A DNA stretch of 7,377 nt from Actinomycetota bacterium (GTDB lineage: Bacteria; Actinomycetota; Acidimicrobiia; Acidimicrobiales; Aldehydirespiratoraceae). The notes below the pieces were generated by a model. That model was not told where the DNA came from, ran no database searches, and saw nothing but the letters and a program-made list of their open reading frames with translations. Where the stretch lies: contig JAAXHB010000150.1 of the NCBI GenBank assembly GCA_012271125.1, positions 1 to 7,377 on the forward strand, written 5' to 3'. This document shows positions 1 to 5,502 of this stretch, in pieces. The position numbers and the translations under genes were made by a program. Within the stretch, counting starts at the first letter, position 1. Each line of letters starts with the position of its first letter.

Positions 1-2207
1 CCCGCTGCGCAGACAATCACCAACGGCTCCGCCGACAGGTCAATGTGTTTTTTGTCCTCGGTGACGTCGGTTGAGATGGACTTATAACAAAGCTCCGACA
101 ACTTGATCCGCACCTCACGAGCTGCCACCTGATTAGGCCCGCTGCCAACGACTGCCCAGTGCCGACGCTTAAGCACCAGCCGCTGAGCCGCCTCAGAAAT
201 GGCATCCCGATTTGTCAGCACCGCCTCAAGAGCTTCAGGCATTGCCCGCAAACCTTCTAGCAACACTGCCCGGTCCGCCATTCGCGGGTTAACACCAATC
301 TCATCGGTGATTGCCAAAGCAAGCAGCCAACCTGCGGCGACTTGGGCGTAAAACGCCTTGGTTGATGCGACGCTCATCTCAATGTCACGCCCATCGGAGG
401 TGTAGAGCACTCCGTCAACCCGCTCAGTCAGATCGCTATTGCGCCTATTGACAACAGCAACAACCGACGCTCCCCTACCGCGAGCCAAGCTGACGGTTCT
501 GTTGGTGTCAGTTGTCGTTCCCGACTGAGAGATGGCAACGACCAGCGTGTCGGACATGTCATCACGCAGATGAAATGCCGAATATTCACTTGCCACATAT
601 GCCGCTGCTGGAATTGAGGTTTCCGATCCCAGAGACGATCCCAGAGACGATGTCAAAGACGATGCCAACGCCTCGGCTAAGGCTTCGCCGGCAACGGCTG
701 CAGTGCCTTGTCCGATGACGTCAACCTGCTTGATGTCGCCTTGGCGAAGCTTGATGCGGATTTCGTCAGGCAAAATGTCGTTGGAAAGCTCCAGATACTT
801 CTCAGGCCTTCTGAAGTCGTCCTGTGAATAAAGCACCCTGCCACGCAGGGTGCTCGAAAAGGCTCTTGGAGCTTCGCTGATTTCCTTCAGGAAGTAGTGG
901 GCGTGGCTTCCTCGGTCAATGTCACGTGTGGTGATGTCGGTTTTGGTTAGCTCTTCTTCTAAGACTTCTAGGACAGTTCCGTCATGAGTGCAACGGCTGA
1001 TGCCTCCAAGCTCTCCGGCTTTTGCAACGTCAAGTTCGACGATTTCGCCTGCGCCAGCACGGTCACCCTCCATGCGCAGATAGGTGTCGGTCTCTTCGAC
1101 TAGTCCATAGGGCTCGCTCGCAACGATGAAGGCATCCTCAGCGAGTCCCACATAGAGACCCTGCCCGCTTCCTTGTAATGCCAAGAAAAGACGATCTGGT
1201 GCTTGCGATGTCAACGTTGCCGCAGCGATTGAGCCCTCGCATGCTGACACTGCACGGCGAAATGCCTCACTCGCAGGCTTACCTTCTGCCATCCGGCGAC
1301 CCATCAACACCGGCAGGACTTTTGAATCTGTAGTGACACCCCGCGGCGGCGTGGCTTGTTCAGCCTCTAGTAGTTGTGCGTAGTTGTCAACGTCGCCATT
1401 AATCGCCGCCACCACATACGGCACTGTTGCACCCTCCGACAGAGCACCGTCGATGGGATGGGCATTGGATTCGCTAATCATCCCAACAGATGCCCAGCGG
1501 GTGTGTCCCAGCACGATGGCACTGACGTCGTCGTTCTCTAACGCACGAGCCAGCAAGTCGTCGGCGGCAATAGCGCTTCGCAAAGCAGCCGTATTGTCGC
1601 CAAGCTCACCGATCTCCGATGCCGTCTTGTAAACAAAACTCAGCTGATCTCCAGCAACCCTCACCGACCCCGATCCAAACTCCAGACCACATCCGGCGCA
1701 GATGTCGTCACCGCCTGCGCTGTCATTGCTGGCGTTGCTGGTAAGTCCCCCACCACGCCTTGTGAGCTCGCTGCTGATGTCGTCGTCGTTTAAATCAAGA
1801 GCATGGTCACGAACCGCCACCAACAACCCCGCCGAGTCCCGTCCCCGAACCTCTAGCCGATCCAGCCCCGACAATGCCTGATGCACCGACAACATCGTCT
1901 CCATCGCTCCCCACCGCAGCGACCCCCTAGTCAACTCCCCTACCGATTTAATCGCCCGCAACCGATCTTTGGTCAACGCCCACAACAGGTCGTCATTTAT
2001 TTCTTCGTTGTCTATTTCTTCGTTGATTTCTTCGGTCAGCAAGCCTTCAAAGTCGCTAACCGCACCAGAGCTCCCAAGCAGTGCTCGAATACCTGCCGGT
2101 GTCTTTAATCGTTGATTGGTTTGCCATGTGGGAGTTGCCTTTAATAGCTCATTGACGTCAAGGTCTCGAGGCGCACTTCGGCGAACGATTGCGATGATCC
2201 CACACAT
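1..2207 (-). CDS. glmS: GlmS-like glutamine--fructose-6-phosphate aminotransferase, enlarged, C-terminus cut by window edge
   Basis: Likely makes glucosamine-6-phosphate from fructose-6-phosphate and glutamine in the cytoplasm. The frame is open from ATG at 2207 to the left edge (735 codons, no stop). The N-terminus MCGIIAIV gives the class II glutaminase Cys2. RGRDSAG (121-127, usual RGYDSAG), HTRWAS (235-240), SNAHP (247-251), NGDVDN (270-275) and TTD (292-294) follow in GlmS order. SIS domain 1 spans about 495-635, with ISQSG (559-563) and ASTKAF (614-619). SIS domain 2 starts near 670; Glu705 and His721 align with the isomerase catalytic Glu and His. Ordinary GlmS is about 610 residues and has RGYDSAG near residue 26, so this protein has roughly 95 extra residues before that motif and 65 between it and HTRW, the latter with a CAGC pair. 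Start is 12 nt after the glmM stop, with a weak AGGT upstream. Family assignment is firm; the C-terminal extent is unknown, and a longer Acidimicrobiia-type SIS protein is possible. Confidence 0.88.
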   Translation of the reverse strand, partial: MCGIIAIVRRSAPRDLDVNELLKATPTWQTNQRLKTPAGIRALLGSSGAVSDFEGLLTEEINEEIDNEEINDDLLWALTKDRLRAIKSVGELTRGSLRWGAMETMLSVHQALSGLDRLEVRGRDSAGLLVAVRDHALDLNDDDISSELTRRGGGLTSNASNDSAGGDDICAGCGLEFGSGSVRVAGDQLSFVYKTASEIGELGDNTAALRSAIAADDLLARALENDDVSAIVLGHTRWASVGMISESNAHPIDGALSEGATVPYVVAAINGDVDNYAQLLEAEQATPPRGVTTDSKVLPVLMGRRMAEGKPASEAFRRAVSACEGSIAAATLTSQAPDRLFLALQGSGQGLYVGLAEDAFIVASEPYGLVEETDTYLRMEGDRAGAGEIVELDVAKAGELGGISRCTHDGTVLEVLEEELTKTDITTRDIDRGSHAHYFLKEISEAPRAFSSTLRGRVLYSQDDFRRPEKYLELSNDILPDEIRIKLRQGDIKQVDVIGQGTAAVAGEALAEALASSLTSSLGSSLGSETSIPAAAYVASEYSAFHLRDDMSDTLVVAISQSGTTTDTNRTVSLARGRGASVVAVVNRRNSDLTERVDGVLYTSDGRDIEMSVASTKAFYAQVAAGWLLALAITDEIGVNPRMADRAVLLEGLRAMPEALEAVLTNRDAISEAAQRLVLKRRHWAVVGSGPNQVAAREVRIKLSELCYKSISTDVTEDKKHIDLSAEPLVIVCAA
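625..660 (-). repeat. Three 12-bp tandem units inside the glmS-like SIS domain
   Basis: On the plus strand GATCCCAGAGAC occurs twice in tandem (625-636, 637-648), followed by a diverged unit GATGTCAAAGAC (649-660). The coding strand gives three tetrapeptides, SLTS, SLGS, SLGS (residues 517-528), between the first glycine-rich loop of SIS domain 1 and the following ASEYSAF strand. The unit is a multiple of three, so the frame is kept. Probably a recent replication-slippage expansion in a surface loop. Confidence 0.85.
1999..2037 (-). repeat. Low-complexity repeat encoding a Glu/Ile/Asn-rich stretch in the glmS-like gene
   Basis: ATTTCTTCGTTG occurs at 1999-2010 and 2014-2025, and a diverged copy ATTTCTTCGGTC at 2026-2037. 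On the coding strand this gives an acidic stretch of the form EEINEEIDNEEIN (about residues 59-71) within the insertion that precedes RGRDSAG. The frame is preserved across all copies. It marks the insertion as a tolerant, fast-changing segment outside the conserved glutaminase core. Confidence 0.8.
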
Positions 2208-2219
2208 GTCAGGTATTAC

Positions 2220-3587
2220 CTAACTGCTCTGCTCGTTGAGATTCAACGCATCTGAAATTGTCGACACGATCTGGCTCGTCTCTTCGTGCGCGGTTTTCTC
2301 ATCGGTTGCTTCAACCATCACTCGAATAATCGGCTCGGTGCCTGAGAGCCGCACCAGCACCCGCCCAGTGTCACCCAGTCGACCTGCCGCCGAGGCTTGA
2401 GTCTCCGCTATCAGCTCTTCTAACTTGTCCTCGTCCGCCTCGTCGGGCACCTGAACTGAGTCAACCACCTGCGGCAGCCGTGTCATCGCCGCAGCCGACA
2501 GGTCAGCAAGCGACTGGCCTGAACGTCTGACAGTGTCAAGTAGCTGAACTGCGGTAAGCAATCCGTCACCGGTGGTGGCATAGTCGCGGAAAATAATGTG
2601 ACCTGACTGCTCGCCGCCAAGGCTCAAGTCGTTAGCAATCATGGCTTCCATCACGTGTTTGTCACCAACAGGAGTCTCAACCACGCCTATGCCTCGCTCA
2701 TTCATGGCATGATGAAACCCGAGGTTCGTCATTACGGTGACGGCAACGGCATCTCCGGCAAGGCAACCTCGCTCCAATCGGTCGATGGCACATATCGCCA
2801 TTATCTGATCACCGTCAACGACTGCGCCATTGTTGTCAACGGCGACGACTCGGTCAGCGTCACCATCGAACGCGACCCCGACGTCGGCACCATAGCGGAG
2901 GACGGCGGCTTGTAAATCAACAGGATCGGTTGAGCCGCAGCCGTCGTTGATGTTGCGTCCATTTGGGTTGGCATGAATGGCGGTGACTTCCGCACCGAGT
3001 TCTTGAAGCAGGCGGGGACCGAGTTCGGTTGCTGCTCCGTTAGAGCAGTCCACTACCAGCTTTAGCCCATATAGGCCTAGGCGTGCGATGCTTTCATTAA
3101 CTGCCCAAATGTGCAATTGAAATGCAGCGTCTGGTTCGTCAGGGAGAGTTAACAGCTCGGGCAAAGGGTCAGCAACTGATTCAACCGCAGTCTCAAGTTG
3201 TCGACTGATGCTGGCTGCCATCGCAGCCTGAGTGGTGTCGTCAAGTTTGGATCCACCGGCGGCGAAAAACTTCACGCCATTGTCATGCCACAGGTTGTGT
3301 GATGCGGTAACGACCGCGCCTGAAGTCTGATTGTCGGCGCACCAACGGGCAACTGTGGGGGTTGGTACTACCCCCATATCAACCATCCTTGTGTTGCTAG
3401 CCATCGCGAAGCCTCGCAGCAGGGCTTGGCTGAGCCTTTGACCAGATTCGCGGGTGTCTCTGCCAACTACAAAGTCGTTGCTGCCTAGATGATCGGCAGC
3501 GGCTTTACCCAATGCCTCTACATAGGCGGGAGTTAGCTCGGTTCGGGTGTCGCCACGGACCCCGTCTGTGCCAAATTTCAGCGCCAT
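2220..3587 (-). CDS. glmM: Phosphoglucosamine mutase
   Basis: Converts glucosamine-6-phosphate to glucosamine-1-phosphate, the second step toward UDP-GlcNAc and peptidoglycan, in the cytoplasm. All four alpha-D-phosphohexomutase signatures are visible: FGTDGVRG near the N-terminus (5-12), the phosphoserine loop TASHN with Ser96, the metal loop DGDADR (241-246), the sugar loop GGEQSGH (324-330) and the C-terminal phosphate loop RLSGTEP near residue 424. The frame is open 13 codons further upstream (to 3626), but I chose ATG 3587 because MALKFGTDGVRG matches the family N-terminus and a GGTGG lies 6 nt before it. This gives 455 residues, the usual length. It ends with TAG 12 nt before the glmS-like start, so the two enzymes are almost certainly cotranscribed. 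No terminator separates it from rpsI upstream, 98 nt away. Confidence 0.96.
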   Translation of the reverse strand: MALKFGTDGVRGDTRTELTPAYVEALGKAAADHLGSNDFVVGRDTRESGQRLSQALLRGFAMASNTRMVDMGVVPTPTVARWCADNQTSGAVVTASHNLWHDNGVKFFAAGGSKLDDTTQAAMAASISRQLETAVESVADPLPELLTLPDEPDAAFQLHIWAVNESIARLGLYGLKLVVDCSNGAATELGPRLLQELGAEVTAIHANPNGRNINDGCGSTDPVDLQAAVLRYGADVGVAFDGDADRVVAVDNNGAVVDGDQIMAICAIDRLERGCLAGDAVAVTVMTNLGFHHAMNERGIGVVETPVGDKHVMEAMIANDLSLGGEQSGHIIFRDYATTGDGLLTAVQLLDTVRRSGQSLADLSAAAMTRLPQVVDSVQVPDEADEDKLEELIAETQASAAGRLGDTGRVLVRLSGTEPIIRVMVEATDEKTAHEETSQIVSTISDALNLNEQSS

Positions 3588-3593
3588 TGCAGT

Positions 3594-3598
3594 CCACC
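3594..3598 (-). promoter_or_regulatory. Ribosome binding site deciding the glmM start
   Basis: The coding strand reads GGTGG, then ACTGCA, then ATG at 3587. This spacing supports the internal ATG rather than the longer open frame from 3626, whose extra 13 residues do not belong to the family N-terminus. Confidence 0.6.
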
Positions 3599-3685
3599 GC
3601 TCACCGATTCGAGCGCGAGATGACAAGTGCTAGGAGCGTGAAGCGCAGATACGCCGCTGAAACTCCGCTTGGCGTGGCGACGGCT

Positions 3686-4078
3686 TTAGCGCTTGCTGTA
3701 CTGCGGCGCTTTGCGGGCCTTTTTGAGGCCGTACTTCTTGGATTCCTTTTTGCGTGGGTCACGGGTTAGGTAACCGCCACGCTTAAGCAGGTCTCGATGT
3801 GTCGGTTCCACTTCAACGAGTCCTCGGGCGATACCGAGTCGTAGGGCGCCGGCTTGACCTGATACGCCGCCGCCGTGGATGGTGGCGTCTACATCATAGG
3901 TGCCTTCTGTGGCGGTGGCTGTTAACGGTTCAATGACCAGCTTGCGGTCTGTGTCTGCTGGGAAGTAGTCGTCAAAGGCGCGACCATTGATGGTTACGTT
4001 GCCAACGCCGCTGCGTAACCGCACTCGAGCAACGGAACGCTTGCGACGACCTGTGGCTTGCACTAGTGGATCAGACAT
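3686..4078 (-). CDS. rpsI: 30S ribosomal protein S9
   Basis: S9 is a 30S subunit head protein whose C-terminal tail reaches the P-site tRNA. The 130-residue product has the family hallmarks: ATGRRKRSVARVRL near the N-terminus, INGRAFDDYFP, GGGVSGQAGALRLGIARGL in the middle, and the nearly universal basic tail ending QYSKR. Length matches bacterial S9 of the short actinobacterial type. A GAGGT lies 4 nt before ATG 4078. It follows rplM by 16 nt, the standard L13-S9 pair. glmM follows after 98 nt in which I see no convincing terminator or promoter, so read-through into the amino-sugar genes is likely. Confidence 0.98.
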   Translation of the reverse strand: MSDPLVQATGRRKRSVARVRLRSGVGNVTINGRAFDDYFPADTDRKLVIEPLTATATEGTYDVDATIHGGGVSGQAGALRLGIARGLVEVEPTHRDLLKRGGYLTRDPRKKESKKYGLKKARKAPQYSKR

Positions 4079-4094
4079 CTATACCTCGATCTCG

Positions 4095-4553
4095 TTAACG
4101 CTTGGCTGGGCGGGCTGTGGCATGATCGACCGCATAAGGCATCGGAGCTTGTGCGGCGTGTGGATGTGACGGCCCGGCGTAAACCTTGAGTTTGCGAATT
4201 TGTTGACTGCCAAGGCTGGTCTTGGGCAACATGCCGCGGACTGTGTCACGAACGGCTTGCTCTGGCTGAGCAGCAAGCTTGTCGCCGTAGCTCTGGGACT
4301 TGATTCCCCCTGGGTAGCCGGAGTGCCGGTAAACCTGTTTGGACACTGCCTTATCAGCTGTCAAAACAACCTTGTCAGCGTTGACGATGACGACATGATC
4401 GCCAGTGTCAAGATGCGGTGTAAAGGTCGGCTTGTGCTTGCCCCGCAGCAGGCGTGCAACCTCGGTGGCGAGACGGCCAAGCACCATGCCGTCAGCGTCG
4501 ACTAGATGCCAGTCGCGCTGGATTTCTTTGGCTTTAGGTGTGTACGTTCCCAC
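4095..4553 (-). CDS. rplM: 50S ribosomal protein L13
   Basis: L13 is an early-assembling 50S protein that binds 23S rRNA. The 152-residue product carries [20 protein letters not shown], then [18 protein letters not shown], the L13 signature region [13 protein letters not shown] and [15 protein letters not shown] near the end. The start is GTG at 4553 (plus strand cac), not ATG. It is preceded by GAGG 7 nt upstream and gives the expected N-terminus [15 protein letters not shown]. The gene is first in a downstream unit with rpsI, glmM and the glmS-like gene, and it has its own candidate promoter and a long leader, consistent with being separated from truA by about 940 bp of non-core DNA. Confidence 0.97.
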   Translation of the reverse strand: MGTYTPKAKEIQRDWHLVDADGMVLGRLATEVARLLRGKHKPTFTPHLDTGDHVVIVNADKVVLTADKAVSKQVYRHSGYPGGIKSQSYGDKLAAQPEQAVRDTVRGMLPKTSLGSQQIRKLKVYAGPSHPHAAQAPMPYAVDHATARPAKR

Positions 4554-4601
4554 TGCCTACCTCGCTGCTGACTTTCTCATTACTGATTTTTTTGATTCTC
4601 T

Positions 4602-4676
4602 AACCGCAAATTTCCGCACAGCACATACGCCGAACGATTGCGGTTGACGTCTTCCGGGGCTTCTATCTGCCCCAGA
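4602..4676 (-). promoter_or_regulatory. Structured 5' leader of rplM
   Basis: Two hairpins can form in the leader RNA of rplM. The first pairs TCTGGGGC with GCCCCGGA around an 8-nt loop (4653-4676, 8 bp with one G-U). The second pairs AACCGCAA (4638-4645) with TTGCGGTT (4602-4609), 8 perfect bp around 28 nt. Within that loop TGCGG (4614-4618) can instead pair with CCGCA (4639-4643), so the two long-range helices exclude each other. L13 leaders that control rplM-rpsI are known in other bacteria. This one does not match a motif I can name, so control by L13 is inference. Confidence 0.4.
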
Positions 4677-4687
4677 TACGACACCTA

Positions 4688-4715
4688 ATCCTAAAGCCTT
4701 CCGCTCCACCTTCAA
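4688..4715 (-). promoter_or_regulatory. Candidate promoter for rplM-rpsI-glmM-glmS
   Basis: On the minus strand TTGAAG (4710-4715) is followed after 16 bp by TAGGAT (4688-4693), close to a housekeeping sigma consensus and of a -10 type common in Actinobacteria. Transcription would begin near 4681 and leave a leader of about 128 nt before the GTG of rplM. The position fits the need for a separate promoter once rplM is split from the rpoA-rplQ-truA transcript. Confidence 0.5.
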
Positions 4716-4728
4716 CCCGTTCTCAGGG

Positions 4729-4734
4729 CATAAT
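4729..4734 (+). promoter_or_regulatory. Possible -10 element for leaderless start at 4741
   Basis: CATAAT on the plus strand ends 6 nt before ATG 4741, which would place the transcript start at the initiation codon. Leaderless mRNAs are common in Actinobacteria, and no ribosome binding site precedes this ATG. No good -35 is seen at 16-18 bp. The element lies just upstream of, and divergent to, the rplM promoter candidate. Confidence 0.25.
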
Positions 4735-4740
4735 GGTGGC

Positions 4741-5085
4741 ATGGCCAAGGACTGGTTCCAGAACTTGACGCATGTGCCGCACATCAAATGGCAAGGCGAC
4801 ATCGAACAAGGATTTGAAGGGCGCTATCTGAACCTTGGGGTAGATGTGTGGTGTAATTATGTGCGATGCGACATCGAGAATAGGTCATTTTGACAAAGCA
4901 GCATCGAACGTGACGATCCAGTTGTGACAGCAGCAAGCGTCGACGTGACCTGGCATAACGATACATTGCGAGACGCGTTGGCGGACTTAGACGCCGCTCT
5001 AGAAATGGTCGCCAACATTACTTCACGCTCTAACAGCGACCACGATGGCGGTTTTCGACGAGCGAGAACGGTTGGGGCGGGTTGA
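4741..5085 (+). pseudogene. Unidentified plus-strand reading frame interrupted by TGA
   Basis: I do not recognise this gene. From ATG 4741 a 50-codon frame begins MAKDWFQNLTHVPHIKW and ends at TGA 4891-4893. The same frame then continues open for 63 codons to TGA 5083-5085 and includes a possible GTG start at 4924 (53 codons: VTAASVDVTWHND onward, with LRDALADLDAALEMVANI as a likely amphipathic helix). The residue mix, with several Trp, His and acidic residues, looks like real protein, and no core gene lies on the opposite strand. Options are one gene broken by a nonsense mutation, a 50-residue small protein followed by a second one, or chance. Orientation opposite to the core operon and a neighbouring methyltransferase fragment favour decayed acquired DNA. 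Confidence 0.35.
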
Positions 5086-5118
5086 TAAAAACCATTTAGC
5101 TAGGGCGCGAGGGGTGTG

Positions 5119-5124
5119 TATAGT
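5119..5124 (+). promoter_or_regulatory. Possible -10 element before the methyltransferase fragment
   Basis: TATAGT on the plus strand ends 9 nt before ATG 5134, implying an mRNA with almost no leader. No convincing -35 stands at the right distance, and GCGGTG before the ATG is at best a weak ribosome binding site. It supports 5134 as the original start of the truncated gene. Confidence 0.35.
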
Positions 5125-5133
5125 TTGCGGTGA

Positions 5134-5364
5134 ATGGCGGCGGTTGATGATCTGCTTGAAGAGGTCGCTGACGAAACCTTGCGGGATCTCCTTAAGCGTG
5201 AGGTTCGCAACTTGCGCAAATCGCGGAGTTTTGGGCTCGTATTTGAGGAGCATCGACCTGAGTGGGTTGCGACGCCAAGCCTGAAACCGCAGGTAGGAGG
5301 ACTGGCCCTAGACCCTGACGGGAAGCTTGTACGGGTGCAGAACCTCCATTCGGGTCGACAGTGA
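5134..5364 (+). pseudogene. N-terminal fragment resembling a Mod-type (type III-like) adenine DNA methyltransferase
   Basis: The 76-residue frame starts MAAVDDLLEEVADETLRDLL, has a basic helix KREVRNLRKSR, and then FGLVFEEHRPE (33-43). From memory this block typifies the extreme N-terminus of large site-specific DNA methyltransferases of the Mod/COG2189 kind, usually several hundred residues long. A short segment with PSLKPQVGG and DPDGKLVRVQNL follows, and the frame stops at TGA 5362-5364. No methyltransferase motif (the DPPY-type catalytic loop or the FxGxG-type AdoMet loop) is present, so the piece cannot methylate DNA. It is read toward truA, tail to tail. Most likely a remnant of a lost restriction-modification gene; a small protein derived from it is possible. 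The family call rests on one short motif. Confidence 0.5.
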
Positions 5365-5366
5365 AA

Positions 5367-5378
5367 TCAGTGCACTGA
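5367..5378. repeat. 12-bp perfect palindrome
   Basis: TCAGTGCACTGA is fully self-complementary and lies 2 bp after the stop of the methyltransferase fragment. It could be a protein-binding site, or chance. It has no loop and no T-run, so it is not a terminator. Confidence 0.5.
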
Positions 5379-5409
5379 AATGAGCATAGCCGACTGCTAC
5401 GACATTGCA

Positions 5410-5460
5410 ACTAATATATCCTGAAAATTAATTATATATAAGATTTTTTGTGATAATTAG
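5410..5460. other. AT-rich block between convergent reading frames, possible weak terminator
   Basis: This stretch is almost entirely A and T, in sharp contrast to its flanks. It holds TAATTAT (5429-5435) and its complement ATAATTA (5453-5459), a 7-bp AT stem with a 17-nt loop, and a run of six T on the plus strand (5444-5449). It sits downstream of truA (minus) and of the methyltransferase fragment (plus), where a bidirectional terminator would be expected, but no GC-rich stem supports that. It may instead be a junction of acquired DNA. Confidence 0.35.
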
Positions 5461-5470
5461 CTACATGGGA
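5457..5470. repeat. 14-bp direct repeat, outer copy
   Basis: TTAGCTACATGGGA here is identical to 5489-5502, at a 32-bp period. On the truA strand it repeats the last codons and stop of truA (CCC ATG TAG) plus the following bases. The AT-rich block begins directly beyond this copy. Confidence 0.8.
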
Positions 5471-5488
5471 CTGCTGAGTTGATGAGAG

Positions 5489-5502
5489 TTAGCTACATGG
5501 GA
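5489..5502. repeat. 14-bp direct repeat, copy spanning the truA stop
   Basis: TTAGCTACATGGGA overlaps the truA stop codon (5493-5495) and its last two codons, and matches 5457-5470 exactly. A duplicated gene 3' end is what site-specific integration or a small slippage event can leave. Confidence 0.8.

Noticed and set aside
1881..2108. Plus-strand 75-codon frame with a hydrophobic FFVVYFFVDFF stretch, resembling a small membrane protein
   Set aside because: It is the antisense shadow of the Glu/Ile/Asn repeat in the glmS-like gene.
1..2207. Suspicion that the glmS-like gene is frameshifted, because no closed long reading frame exists here
   Set aside because: Codon-by-codon translation on the minus strand is continuous from ATG 2207 to the left edge. 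It lacks only a stop codon inside the window.
2655..2915. Plus-strand 86-codon frame inside glmM
   Set aside because: Entirely antisense to conserved GlmM motifs (including the metal loop), with no independent evidence of coding.
3719..3733. GGCCT-caaaa-AGGCC type hairpin followed by purines at the end of rpsI
   Set aside because: It lies inside the conserved S9 tail coding sequence and has no T-run in the direction of transcription, so it is not a terminator.
4405..4647. Plus-strand 80-codon frame over the rplM start and leader
   Set aside because: More than half is antisense to rplM; composition follows the opposite strand.
4557..4802. Minus-strand 81-codon frame upstream of rplM
   Set aside because: It overlaps the promoter and leader structures, lacks a ribosome binding site and resembles no protein I know.
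4891..4893. TGA as a recoded codon (selenocysteine or tryptophan)
   Set aside because: No selenocysteine insertion hairpin or redox motif is seen, and the core genes use TGG for tryptophan; nonsense mutation or two genes is simpler.
4554..5492. Search for tRNA genes, CRISPR repeats, or an insertion sequence with terminal inverted repeats in the gap
   Set aside because: No T-loop-like sequence, no regularly spaced repeats and no transposase-like frame or matching ends were found.
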